This document shows positions 29,448 through 38,422 of a stretch of 64,000 nucleotides of DNA, piece by piece. The notes under the pieces are model-generated. The model worked only from the letters and a program-made list of their open reading frames with translations, was not told where the DNA came from and made no database searches. The DNA comes from Bacteroidales bacterium (GTDB taxonomy: Bacteria; Bacteroidota; Bacteroidia; Bacteroidales; F082): contig JAFRRS010000002.1 in assembly GCA_017427985.1 (NCBI GenBank), forward strand, positions 1 through 64,000. The letters run 5' to 3'. Each line of letters begins with the position of its first letter. The stretch's first letter is position 1. A program made the position numbers and the translations under genes.

Positions 29448-31721
29448 ATGAAAAACACATTCTCAAAAGGCAAAAATATGATTACAACAACAAATCAAGT
29501 CGCGAGGAGACTTATGTTGACTCTCCTCGCAGTACTCACGACAACCATGTCATGGGCACAGTTAGTGGGACGCGGCACGCAAGACGATCCGTACCTTATT
29601 CGCAGTGCATCGGACTGGACAACATTCACAAACAATGTTAACGGCGGTGCAGGCACAAGAGCCTATTACAAGCTTACCGCCGACATCACCCTCGGCACAG
29701 CCGAGAATCCTATCACCACGGTGGTTGGAACAATGAACAAGTATTTCAGAGGATATTTCGACGGCGATTTTCACACCATACATCTTAATATGAGACGCAC
29801 TGAGAATTATGCGGCTCTTTTCGGTGTGACAGACGGCGCAAAAATCAAGAACCTCTCCGTTGACGGCACCATTATTACAGACCACAAATTCGCTGGCGCT
29901 TTTGTGGGATACGCGAAAAACGGGCAAAACAACTCAACAGACCTCACCAACTGCATCAGCAGCATACATATTATATGTGACAGCATCGTCACGATTGACC
30001 CGGCGAAACCTTTCGACTGCACACATGGCGGTCTGGTCGGCCAGAATGAAAGCGGTGTCACAAACTTTGTGAACTGCATTTTCGACGGATGGATCAAAGA
30101 CCGGAAAGAGATTAAAACAGGCAACAAATGCACTGGATTCATCGGATGGGCAAATAACACAGTCACTTACACCAACTGCACCATGGCTGGAACAATCGAT
30201 GTGAAGCCTAACGACGATAATCTGAAGAACAGCATGGCAAACTTCCACAGACTGGCAGCAAGTGCAAAAGCGATTTTTTACGGTCCCTCCTATTATATTC
30301 ATGATTACACATATCCTGGATTAGCCAAACAGGGCATCGCAGCTTTGTCAGCATCACCAGAAAACACCATTTCAAGAAAATACACTTTCGACAAGACCAA
30401 TTACTACGTGCCGGCAGCTGAAATTTACGCATATAATGTCAGCTACTATGGAAGAGCTCTTGTTGAAAACACCGATTATGACATGAGTATCACCCATACA
30501 AATGGAGAATACAAAATCACAATCCAGGGCAAAAACAACTACGCTGGTACAAATGTCAGGATTTACAAAGACATCAAGATTGATGTCAAGCCATGGGATC
30601 CGGAAAAAATGACAGGATGGTATGCAATCTCATCCTCCTGCCATGACATGGCATTCAAGGATGTTCCAAATTTGACAAGTGCAATACACAACATATACCG
30701 TTACGACGAAACGGACCGCATGTGGCAGGAATATAGAAACACGGCCAATGATTACAGTGCCTTTGAGAATGGACGCGGCTATATTTATCGTACATTAGAC
30801 AACGGCGGAACTATTACGTTTAACGGTACCCCTAACATTGGCGATGTCAGCTACACATTGTCAATGACAACCGACTCCGATGATCTGAACGGATTCAACC
30901 TCATTGGCAACCCGTACGCACACCTTATATATAAAGGTGTAGCAATCCCTAACGATCATCTTGCAAACGGATACTGCCTTTTGAACACTGACGGCACATG
31001 GCAGTTCAAGACTGATGACGTGGCAATCCCAGCCGGCACAGCAATTCTGGTTCAGGTCAAGTCTGACAGATCGGCAATTAACATCACCATGAAAGACATC
31101 GAGGCAGCTCCGGCAAAAAGAGCCGACAGCGACAACATCTGCTTCACCGTAAAGAACGGACAATATGAGGATGTTGCCCGCGTCGAGTTCAGCGAAAGCC
31201 GCGGCTTCAACAAGATGGCGCATTACAACGAAGACGCGCCTATGCTTTATGTCAAATACGACGGCGAGAATTTCGCTTCAGCCAGTTTGAGCGACGACAC
31301 AAAAGCCATCGACCTATGCTTCAAAACCAAGGGAATGAGCAGATACACTCTCTGCATGAAAGCCAACGGCATGTTTGATTATCTTCACCTTATCGACAAA
31401 ATGACCGGCGAGGATGTTGATTTACTTGTCGAAAACGAGTATTCATTCATCGGCTCAGCCAATGACAACGCCGACCGTTTCATCGTGAAACTCAGCAACG
31501 ACGCTGAAAATGACGATGTCAACGAGATTTTCGCCTACCAGAATGGCAGCGACCTCGTGGTGAACGGCGAAGGTGAGCTTCAAGTGTTCGACGTCATGGG
31601 ACGTATGATTATGAAAATGAGCGTCAATGGAGACAGTAGCATCAACGGAATGATGCAGGGTGTCTACGTTTTAAGACTGCTCGGCAATGATGTCAAAACA
31701 CAGAAAATCGTCGTGAGATAA
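29448..31721 (+). CDS. Secreted surface protein with GLUG-like repeats and T9SS type A sorting domain
   Basis: 757 aa from the ATG at 29448; an ATG at 29478 is an alternative start that still keeps the signal peptide (LMLTLLAVLTTTMSWAQ). Residues about 40-250 hold GLUG/adhesin-like beta-helix units (GTQDDPYLIRSASDW, FRGYFDGDFHTIHLNM, LFGVTDGAKIKNLSV, GLVGQNES). The last 75 residues (DLVVNGEGELQVFDVMGRM to the closing QKIVVR) are a type A T9SS C-terminal signal, so the protein should be exported and anchored or released at the outer surface. Expression is probably controlled through the repeats upstream. Ligand unknown. Confidence 0.85.
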   Translation: MKNTFSKGKNMITTTNQVARRLMLTLLAVLTTTMSWAQLVGRGTQDDPYLIRSASDWTTFTNNVNGGAGTRAYYKLTADITLGTAENPITTVVGTMNKYFRGYFDGDFHTIHLNMRRTENYAALFGVTDGAKIKNLSVDGTIITDHKFAGAFVGYAKNGQNNSTDLTNCISSIHIICDSIVTIDPAKPFDCTHGGLVGQNESGVTNFVNCIFDGWIKDRKEIKTGNKCTGFIGWANNTVTYTNCTMAGTIDVKPNDDNLKNSMANFHRLAASAKAIFYGPSYYIHDYTYPGLAKQGIAALSASPENTISRKYTFDKTNYYVPAAEIYAYNVSYYGRALVENTDYDMSITHTNGEYKITIQGKNNYAGTNVRIYKDIKIDVKPWDPEKMTGWYAISSSCHDMAFKDVPNLTSAIHNIYRYDETDRMWQEYRNTANDYSAFENGRGYIYRTLDNGGTITFNGTPNIGDVSYTLSMTTDSDDLNGFNLIGNPYAHLIYKGVAIPNDHLANGYCLLNTDGTWQFKTDDVAIPAGTAILVQVKSDRSAINITMKDIEAAPAKRADSDNICFTVKNGQYEDVARVEFSESRGFNKMAHYNEDAPMLYVKYDGENFASASLSDDTKAIDLCFKTKGMSRYTLCMKANGMFDYLHLIDKMTGEDVDLLVENEYSFIGSANDNADRFIVKLSNDAENDDVNEIFAYQNGSDLVVNGEGELQVFDVMGRMIMKMSVNGDSSINGMMQGVYVLRLLGNDVKTQKIVVR

Positions 31722-31752
31722 AAGATAACATACAACAGATTAAAGAAAAAAA

Positions 31753-32013
31753 ATGATGAAAAAAATTATATTAACAATATCAATCATATTAACACTCGGC
31801 TTTTATGCAAGTGCCCAAAGTGACGGTTTCTTCAGCAATTGGAGTGACGGCTACAGTGACAGAGCATCCAGCGATTTCTTTATTCCGAACATCGGAATGC
31901 CTGACACAAACATTGGCGTTACAGACAACAGCAACGCACCTCTTGGCAATGGATTGATAATTTTCTCAATACTTGGAGCAGGATATTTCATTCTGAAAAA
32001 CAAGAAAAATTAA
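31753..32013 (+). CDS. Small exported protein with a PLG + hydrophobic helix + basic tail
   Basis: 86 aa. A signal peptide (about 1-22, ending SAQ) is followed by a short aromatic, Ser/Asp-rich mature region (FFSNWSDGYSDRASSDFF) and a C-terminal tripartite segment: APLGNG (62-67), a hydrophobic helix (about 68-80) and the basic end LKNKKN. The tail resembles the PEP-CTERM/LPxTG type of cleavable membrane-anchor signal, but I do not recognise the processing enzyme. It lies 31 bp after the T9SS cargo gene, before a terminator, so the two are probably co-expressed. Confidence 0.7.
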   Translation: MMKKIILTISIILTLGFYASAQSDGFFSNWSDGYSDRASSDFFIPNIGMPDTNIGVTDNSNAPLGNGLIIFSILGAGYFILKNKKN

Positions 32014-32038
32014 CCAGTTTATATATTTAGTTGTTGTG

Positions 32039-32068
32039 GACGTCGCTTTTATGTGACGTCTTTTTTTT
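32039..32068 (+). terminator. Rho-independent terminator after the T9SS cargo/small-protein operon
   Basis: GACGTCGC, a short T-rich loop, GTGACGTC and a run of eight T, with one mismatch in the stem. Confidence 0.75.
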
Positions 32069-32096
32069 CAAATATATTTTAATTCAAAAAAATGCG

Positions 32097-32104
32097 TAAT
32101 TTTG
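32097..32104 (+). promoter_or_regulatory. -7 promoter box for the EF-G gene
   Basis: TAATTTTG followed by C, 23 nt before the start. Confidence 0.55.
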
Positions 32105-32127
32105 CAAACTGAAATCAATCAATTATA

Positions 32128-34194
32128 ATGAGTCAGAATATTTCAAAACTTAGAAACATCGGTATCGCCGCGCATATCGATGCAGGAAAGACCACGGTGT
32201 CGGAGCGAATTTTGTTCTTCACGGGCGTGAACCGCAAGGTCGGTGAGACGCACGACGGACAAGCCACCATGGACTTCATGAAACAAGAGCAGGAACGCGG
32301 CATCACCATCGCTTCTGCTGCCATCACGGCGCACTGGAACGACTATCAAATCAACTTGATCGATACTCCCGGCCACGTCGATTTCACTGTTGAAGTGGAA
32401 CGTTCATTGAGAGTCATCGACGGAATGGTGGCAGTGTTTTGCGCTGTCGGAGGCGTGCAGCCACAGAGTGAGACGGTATGGAACCAGGCGGACAAATACC
32501 GCGTGCCAAGAATCGCATTCGTCAACAAGATGGACAGAACCGGCGCTGACTTCAACGAGGTCGTGAACCAGATGAACAAATACCTCGGTGCCAATGCGGT
32601 GCCGTTGCATCTGCCGATAGGCGTGGAAAACACCTTCGAGGGAATGATTGACCTCGTCAACATGAACTCGGTGATTTTCAAGGAGAAAGAACGTATCGTA
32701 GGACCTATTCCAGAGAATATGATGGAGCAGGCTCTGGCAGCACGCCAGAATCTCATTGAGCACGTCGCCGACTTCGACGACGACATCGCGGAGCTTTATC
32801 TCGCTGAGGAAGAGATTCCGCTCGACAAACTGAAAGAAGCCATCCGCAAAGCGACCATCAAACTCATGATGGTGCCGGTTTTGTGCGGCTCGGCATATAA
32901 AAACAAAGGCATCCAACTGTTGCTCGACGCCATCGTTGACTACCTGCCATCACCAAAGGATTTAGGTGCCATCATCGCGCACGACCCTTACGACGAGGAA
33001 AAGACATGTCAGAGGAATCCGATCGAGAGCGAACCGTTGTCGGCATTGGCGTTCAAGCTCATCAACGACCCCTATGTCGGTCAGCAGACGTTTATCCGTG
33101 TTTTCAGCGGCAAGCTAACCAATGGCATGACCGTTTACAACACCAACAAAGGCAAGACGGAGCGCATTGGACGCATTTTCCGCATCAAGGCGAAGGAGCG
33201 TGAGGAGATTCAAGAGGCTTCGGCAGGCGAAATCGTGGCTCTGGTGGGCATGAAGATAACCAGAACCGGCGACACCTTGTGTGCTGAGAACGCTCCTCTC
33301 CTACTCGAAAACATCCACATCCCTCCGGCGGTCATCGAGATGAAGGTGAACCTCGACGACAAAAAAAACAGGAACAAACTCGGCGAGGCGTTGGCGAAAC
33401 TTTGCAACGAAGACCCGTCGTTCCGCGCACATTTCGACGAGGAAACGGAAGAGACAATCATCGCGGGCATGGGCGAACTGCATCTTGAAATCATCGTCGA
33501 CCGTCTTAAAGACGAGTTCAAGGTTCCAGTCACCGTTGGCGCGCCGTCGGTGTCGTTCAGAGAGACAATCACCTCGCAGTTTGAGTGCAACTACCGTTTC
33601 GTGAAGCAGACTGGCGGCAAGGGTCAGTTTGCGCACACGGTCATCCGTTTCGAGCCTAATCCTGGCAAGGGATTCGAGTTCGTCGACATCACCAAGGGCG
33701 GCGTGATTCCGAAGGAGTTTATCCCTTCAGTTGAGAAAGGTCTGCAGGCTGCGATGAACAAAGGACCGTTTGCGGGATATCCTGTCGTGGACGTGAAATG
33801 CGTCCTCGTGGATGGTAGCTCCCACCCCGTCGACTCAAGCGACATGGCGTTCCAACTCTGCGCCCAGATGTGTTTCAAGCAGGCATTTATGAAGGCAAAT
33901 CCAGTATTGCTTGAGCCACAAATGAAGGTCGAGGTTAACACTCCAGACGACTATATCGGCAACGTTACCGGCGATTTGAACAAACGCCGCGGACGTATCG
34001 AGGCGATGCGCCGTTTCCGCAAAGGCTCACAAAAACTCGACGCTTTCGTTCCGTTGATGGAGATGTTCGGATATGCCACAGCGTTGCGTAACCTTTCATC
34101 AGGACGCGCCAACTACTCCATGGAGTTCCACAACTACGCTCCAATGCCAAGAGACAAACAGGACGAAATAGTAAAAGAGAGAAACGAGAAATAA
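32128..34194 (+). CDS. Elongation factor G (paralogue outside the str operon)
   Basis: 688 aa, full length. GTPase motifs are all present: AHIDAGKTT (15-23), the switch region [35 protein letters not shown] and the later GSAYKNKG. Domains II to V follow in the normal order. It drives ribosomal translocation. The gene is alone, without rpsL, rpsG or tuf, and switch I reads [16 protein letters not shown], which differs from the usual HKIGEVHDGAATMDW. I therefore favour a second EF-G (fusA2-like), but cannot exclude that it is the only copy. Confidence 0.88.
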   Translation: MSQNISKLRNIGIAAHIDAGKTTVSERILFFTGVNRKVGETHDGQATMDFMKQEQERGITIASAAITAHWNDYQINLIDTPGHVDFTVEVERSLRVIDGMVAVFCAVGGVQPQSETVWNQADKYRVPRIAFVNKMDRTGADFNEVVNQMNKYLGANAVPLHLPIGVENTFEGMIDLVNMNSVIFKEKERIVGPIPENMMEQALAARQNLIEHVADFDDDIAELYLAEEEIPLDKLKEAIRKATIKLMMVPVLCGSAYKNKGIQLLLDAIVDYLPSPKDLGAIIAHDPYDEEKTCQRNPIESEPLSALAFKLINDPYVGQQTFIRVFSGKLTNGMTVYNTNKGKTERIGRIFRIKAKEREEIQEASAGEIVALVGMKITRTGDTLCAENAPLLLENIHIPPAVIEMKVNLDDKKNRNKLGEALAKLCNEDPSFRAHFDEETEETIIAGMGELHLEIIVDRLKDEFKVPVTVGAPSVSFRETITSQFECNYRFVKQTGGKGQFAHTVIRFEPNPGKGFEFVDITKGGVIPKEFIPSVEKGLQAAMNKGPFAGYPVVDVKCVLVDGSSHPVDSSDMAFQLCAQMCFKQAFMKANPVLLEPQMKVEVNTPDDYIGNVTGDLNKRRGRIEAMRRFRKGSQKLDAFVPLMEMFGYATALRNLSSGRANYSMEFHNYAPMPRDKQDEIVKERNEK

Positions 34195-34196
34195 GT

Positions 34197-34300
34197 TAAT
34201 CAGTTGTTCAGTTAGTCAGTTGTTCAGTTAGTCAGTTAACAAGATAAACCAAATAACTGACTAACTGATTAACTGGTTAACTGATTAACTGACTAACTGG
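34197..34300. repeat. Tandem and inverted repeat block between convergent genes
   Basis: Two and a half units of a 16-bp repeat (CAGTTGTTCAGTTAGT) from 34201 are followed, after a short A-rich gap, by a run of AACTGACT/AACTGATT units that form the opposite arm. The last codons and the stop of the HdrD/E-like gene (reading QLVS and TAA) are made of this repeat. It may work as a bidirectional transcription end. Confidence 0.7.
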
Positions 34301-36018
34301 TTGCTGACGACTTCAGCGATATCTATCACCGCAACCGGTGATTTTCGCGCAAACGTCCTCAAACATAGCGGACAAGCTGTCACGATCTCGTCAGGATTGT
34401 TGAACATCAGATCAGCGACGGAATTAGTTGTAATTTCGTCGCGTTCTTTTTGTGTCAGGTTGAAACTGCCAAGACTTCCGCCACAGCAGATGCTGAGTTC
34501 CTTTTCTGATTTCGCTTTGCGCAAATTGCCAACGTTTTCAAGCACTTCACGCGGCTCGTCATACACTCCGAAAGCCCTTCCAAGCTCACATGGGTCATGA
34601 TAAACGTAGTTCACGTCACTCTTGTTGACTTTCAACTTGCCGTTTCTAACCAACTCGTCGAGATACTGTGTATGATGCAGGATTTCAATGCCTTCAAGAT
34701 GATATTCCTCTTTGAAAACCTTGTAGCAGATCGGGCACGAAAGCACCAACTTCTTTGCTCCTGATTTCTCAATCAACTCAGTGTTTTTCGCAATCATGGC
34801 TTGTGCTTCGGCAGTCTTTCCGCTAAGCATCATCGGGCGTCCGCAGCAGATGCCGCCGTCTTTGTCAAGAAATTCGTACTCCTCGCCTGCCGTTTCCATG
34901 ATTTTCTTCATCGCACGCATGATTTTAGGCGTGAGCTGGGTCATGCAGCCGGCGAAATAGAGAACGGAAGACGCATCCGATGCGTCAGTACGAGTGTAAT
35001 CGTTGAGATATGAATGGTCGCTATTTATAATATAAGGTGTAGCTTCTCTTTGGCTCATCTTGATGTCGCAGGATTTGATGCTCACTGGACACACTGCGAC
35101 GCATTTTCCGCACTGCATACATGTCTCAGCAATACGTTGAGCCTCAGCGGAATCGCCGTTTCTAAGTTTCTTCATGAAATATGCCGAAGTGTTACCGCTG
35201 TTTTTGTCGCTCACGCTCATCGGGCAGGCATCGATGCAGAGTCCACACGACGGGCAGGAATAAATCTGTGCCAACGCATAGCCTTTTCTCGGCTCACGTA
35301 GCTTAAGTCCTGCATGTCGCAGCAAAATAAACAGCGCCTCCGTCGGGATGTGCATGTATCTCGTGAACGGAAGCATGCACATAAATATCAGCAAATCAAA
35401 GGAATAAAGCCACCAAAACGCCATGATATTCGTCTTTTCAGCTATAAGTCGGAACGGGAAAATCGTCCACAAAGCGAAACGAATCATGTTGTCGGCAAAT
35501 CCGAACTTCGTGACACGTTTCACACCAACTATCCTCGAATGAATCTTTTTCACCACAGCAATCAAAATTCCGCTGATTATAACCAAGAGGAAGAAATCCA
35601 TCAGGAAGGCGAAAACCGGTGTTTCTGTTGCGAAAAATTTGTAGAAAATCGGGTAATAGAAGTTGGTGAATGTACGCGCAAAGCCTTCAGCCTCAACGCC
35701 TTCAAGAGGTTTCAAGGTAAAAAGCATGATGTGTCCGATGACAATTATCATGAACCAGCCGAAAGCTATGGCGGAGTGCATGTAACCTAAAATCGGGTTG
35801 CGTTTCCAAATCTTCACATGAAAAAGGCAGTCGCCGAACAAGTCACGGATGTTTGCCCATGCAATTTTTGGTGTCACCAGCGAGCGCAAAAACTTCTTCC
35901 TGTCTTCTTTCGGAAGCTGTAAAACTACCCTGACAAGCCCCACGAGGCAGTACGTCAGCACGAAAGCCATGCCGAGCACAAACGGGATCACAAAAGGATG
36001 GAATATCTGTGAGTTCAT
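34285..36018 (-). CDS. HdrD/E-like membrane iron-sulfur oxidoreductase subunit
   Basis: 577 aa. The N-terminal half has about five membrane helices (near 9-31, 83-102, 138-157, 178-192 and 200-220) like the heme b subunits of HdrE/NarI. A dicluster ferredoxin domain (CPSCGLCIDACP at 255-266; CMQCGKCVAVCP at 300-311) and two CCG domains (GICCGRP at 389-395; SICCGGS near 510) follow, as in HdrD, DsrK and HmeD. It would pass electrons between the quinone pool and the soluble Hdr-like subunits. Residues 344-350 (TDASDAS) are encoded by a 17-bp palindrome. The start overlaps the preceding gene by 4 bp. Confidence 0.82.
   Translation of the reverse strand: MNSQIFHPFVIPFVLGMAFVLTYCLVGLVRVVLQLPKEDRKKFLRSLVTPKIAWANIRDLFGDCLFHVKIWKRNPILGYMHSAIAFGWFMIIVIGHIMLFTLKPLEGVEAEGFARTFTNFYYPIFYKFFATETPVFAFLMDFFLLVIISGILIAVVKKIHSRIVGVKRVTKFGFADNMIRFALWTIFPFRLIAEKTNIMAFWWLYSFDLLIFMCMLPFTRYMHIPTEALFILLRHAGLKLREPRKGYALAQIYSCPSCGLCIDACPMSVSDKNSGNTSAYFMKKLRNGDSAEAQRIAETCMQCGKCVAVCPVSIKSCDIKMSQREATPYIINSDHSYLNDYTRTDASDASSVLYFAGCMTQLTPKIMRAMKKIMETAGEEYEFLDKDGGICCGRPMMLSGKTAEAQAMIAKNTELIEKSGAKKLVLSCPICYKVFKEEYHLEGIEILHHTQYLDELVRNGKLKVNKSDVNYVYHDPCELGRAFGVYDEPREVLENVGNLRKAKSEKELSICCGGSLGSFNLTQKERDEITTNSVADLMFNNPDEIVTACPLCLRTFARKSPVAVIDIAEVVSNQLVS
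34970..34986. repeat. 17-bp near-perfect palindrome inside the HdrD/E-like gene
   Basis: GACGCATC, a single C, then GATGCGTC. In frame it encodes TDASDAS in the linker just before the first CCG domain strand (VLYFAGCMT), a position likely to tolerate extra residues. Confidence 0.7.
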
Positions 36019-36326
36019 CGTGTAATGTCTAACAAAATCTTACGAATATTGATGCCGCGTGGGCAAACCAACGTGCATTTGCCGCATAGCATGCATCTCT
36101 GAATCATTTTCTTTGCCTCATCTTCCTTGCCACGTTGCAGCATAAGAAGCAGTCTGCGGAAGCTCATCTCGGTGAAGTTTCCCGCCGTGCAAGTGGCTGT
36201 GCATGAGCCACAAGCGATGCAGGTGTTGATGTCTGGATTCGTCTCCTTCAGACGGTTGAACGTCGTGAGGTCGACGCCATCCATCTTGACATGCGAGCTT
36301 GGTGACAAACAAAAACCGAAATCCAT
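36015..36326 (-). CDS. HdrC-like dicluster ferredoxin subunit (short)
   Basis: 103 aa, essentially only the HdrC-type double 4Fe-4S domain: CIACGSCTATCTAG (about 36-49) and CMLCGKCTLVCPRG (about 80-93). In the first motif the usual CP after the fourth cysteine is CT. It should carry electrons between the flavoprotein (next gene upstream) and the membrane subunit, whose start it overlaps. Confidence 0.88.
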   Translation of the reverse strand: MDFGFCLSPSSHVKMDGVDLTTFNRLKETNPDINTCIACGSCTATCTAGNFTEMSFRRLLLMLQRGKEDEAKKMIQRCMLCGKCTLVCPRGINIRKILLDITR

Positions 36327-36329
36327 GGC

Positions 36330-37337
36330 TTACCTATTAATATAATTAAACACTTGAGTCGCCACAGAGCGGGCCTCGCCTATGGTGTCGGGCAAGGACT
36401 TCGGGGCGGTGCAAGCACCTGCCACGAAAACGCCGTCCTGCGATGTGCCGTTCATGCCAAGATACATGTCCTTATTCTGCATGAAACCATCGCTGTTGTT
36501 GGCGATTCCGAGTTTTGTCTGAATAGCGTCGATGCTCCTGTTTTTTTCCATGCTGCACATCAAAACGAGCACGTCGAGAGTCATCTTAAGCGGCTTGCCA
36601 AACAAAGTGTCCTCCGCCTTGATGACGAGCCTGCCGTCCATGTCTTCAGAAACCTCGCATACACGACCACGGATACATTTCACGTCGAAGTCCTTCTGCG
36701 TTTTCAGGTAAAGGTCTTCGTAACCGGGACCGAACATGCGCAAATCCATGTAGAACGTGTAAACCTCAGCATCAGGGAACACTTCCTTGATTTCGCAAGC
36801 CTGCTTCAACGCTGTGGTGCAGCACACTTTCGAGCAATATGTGTTGCAAACCTTCACGTCGCGGGCGCCCACACAATGCACAAAACCAATCTTTTTAGGG
36901 TTGTTGATGCGCGCGTCCTTGCCTGTCCTGAAAAACTGCTCCAACTCGACGCTTGTCATCACGTTGTTGTAGATGCCGTAGCCGTATTCCTGCTTTCTCT
37001 CGGCTTTGAAAACGTCAAAACCAGTCGCAAGAATCACCGCCTTGGCATCAATGGTTTCGTTATTGCTCAAAACCGCATGGAATCCATTATTATCTTTTTG
37101 AATATCAGTAACTTCCGTATTCAAATAAGTCTTCACGTCTTTAACTTGGTTGAGCATCTGCTCCACCACGTCATTTGCGGGATGAAACGCTGGGAACAGT
37201 CTGTCCCATTGTGCGATATGACCGCCAAGTTTATCGCTTTTCTCAACAATAATTGGAGTCAGCCCCATATTTTGCAGCTGCGTGGCTGCTTCCATTCCGG
37301 CGGCTCCTCCGCCAATAATTAATATATTTTCCTTCAT
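36330..37337 (-). CDS. HdrA-like FAD-dependent oxidoreductase
   Basis: 335 aa from the ATG at 37337; a TTG five codons earlier overlaps the previous gene. The FAD-binding opening ILIIGGGAAGMEAATQL (about 5-21) and a second AVILATGFDVF block are those of HdrA/QmoA. The HCVGARD...CNTYCSKVCC cluster (near 160-180) matches the HdrA 4Fe-4S ligands. It is half the length of methanogen HdrA, lacking the N-terminal and C-terminal ferredoxin extensions, which is closer to QmoA-type proteins. It is the probable flavin site of the complex; whether it bifurcates electrons cannot be told. Confidence 0.85.
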   Translation of the reverse strand: MKENILIIGGGAAGMEAATQLQNMGLTPIIVEKSDKLGGHIAQWDRLFPAFHPANDVVEQMLNQVKDVKTYLNTEVTDIQKDNNGFHAVLSNNETIDAKAVILATGFDVFKAERKQEYGYGIYNNVMTSVELEQFFRTGKDARINNPKKIGFVHCVGARDVKVCNTYCSKVCCTTALKQACEIKEVFPDAEVYTFYMDLRMFGPGYEDLYLKTQKDFDVKCIRGRVCEVSEDMDGRLVIKAEDTLFGKPLKMTLDVLVLMCSMEKNRSIDAIQTKLGIANNSDGFMQNKDMYLGMNGTSQDGVFVAGACTAPKSLPDTIGEARSVATQVFNYINR

Positions 37338-37348
37338 AACGTTGATTT

Positions 37349-38419
37349 TCAAACTGATTTAATATGCATTGGACATTGTGGCACGCCCAAATCCTTGCCG
37401 TTCAAGCCCTGATATTTCTTCTTCGGGTCGTAAGGAATCCCCATCTTCTCAAGCAACGGCTCGATGGCGACCTGGTGCATCTGCAGACCGAGATCCCATG
37501 GGTCATACCCCATCACCAGTCCCGCCACTTCTTCGTATGTCAGAGCTGGTATTCCGTAACCGTTTTTGCCGTAGGTCTTGCCTGTCTGTTCCGCGATAAC
37601 ATATTGCCATCTGTCAAGGAAATACGGGCATCCCGGGCAGTTGGTGATAATCAGATCTGGCTCGTAAGGCTCCATTGATTCGAATTTCTTATGTGTGTTT
37701 GATTCCGAATATCCGCGATTCGCCTGAACGAAATACTGCCTGAACCCAAAGCCACAGCATTGACGGCGTTCCGGGTAGTCAACGACTTCCCCGCCCCACG
37801 CCTCGATCATTCCGACAAGGACATGCGGGTATTCCGCGCCTCCAAAACCCTTCGACGGGAACATCTTCGAATAATGGCATCCGATATGCTCGACAACCTT
37901 CAAAGGCTTGCCAGTCTTGACGTTCACAAGCTTAAACTTCGACTGTTTCGCAATCTCAAATCTCAATTTATAAATAATGTCGCTGGCATGGGCGAGATAT
38001 TTCGGCTTCGCGAATTCTTTCTTGCACGAATCCCATAGATATTGTCTGATTTTTGCCTCCAGTTCAGGATATTCGTGCCATGTTTCCAATGTCTCAGTGT
38101 AGCATCCGAACGACGTGATGCAGGAGCAGACATAGTTTTCATAGCCACTCTCTTTCATCAGTGCAAACTGACGCGCAATGATTGTCATCGCCGTCTCCTG
38201 AGGTATTGTATCGCTGTGATACGCAATGCCGCCACAGGTTGTATGATATGGGTTCTCGTAAAAATCCTTGCCAAGCTTATTCCTCGTGATGTCCAGAAAA
38301 GTCACCTCTGAGCCAGGAAAAAACGCCTGACGTATGCAGCTTCTCACATAAAAATAATGGTCATCGGGAATGTCTTTCTGATAATCCGCCCAAATCTTCT
38401 GTTTTCCTTCAATAATCAT
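37349..38419 (-). CDS. HdrB-like CCG-domain protein
   Basis: 356 aa. Two cysteine-rich CCG-type regions are seen: HTTCGGIAYHSD with CSCITSFGC downstream (about 59-112), and HIGCHYSKMFPS, RRQCCGFGFR and TNCPGCPYFLDRW (near 175-265). In HdrB these bind the non-cubane cluster that reduces a disulfide. The physiological disulfide or other acceptor in this organism is unknown since methanogen cofactors are not expected. It is followed after 11 bp by the HdrA-like gene. Confidence 0.82.
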   Translation of the reverse strand: MIIEGKQKIWADYQKDIPDDHYFYVRSCIRQAFFPGSEVTFLDITRNKLGKDFYENPYHTTCGGIAYHSDTIPQETAMTIIARQFALMKESGYENYVCSCITSFGCYTETLETWHEYPELEAKIRQYLWDSCKKEFAKPKYLAHASDIIYKLRFEIAKQSKFKLVNVKTGKPLKVVEHIGCHYSKMFPSKGFGGAEYPHVLVGMIEAWGGEVVDYPERRQCCGFGFRQYFVQANRGYSESNTHKKFESMEPYEPDLIITNCPGCPYFLDRWQYVIAEQTGKTYGKNGYGIPALTYEEVAGLVMGYDPWDLGLQMHQVAIEPLLEKMGIPYDPKKKYQGLNGKDLGVPQCPMHIKSV

Positions 38420-38422
38420 TGT

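Noticed and set aside
36354-37322. 322-codon plus-strand open frame
   Set aside because: It lies wholly antisense to the HdrA-like gene, has His/Cys-rich composition typical of a shadow frame, and shows no motif.
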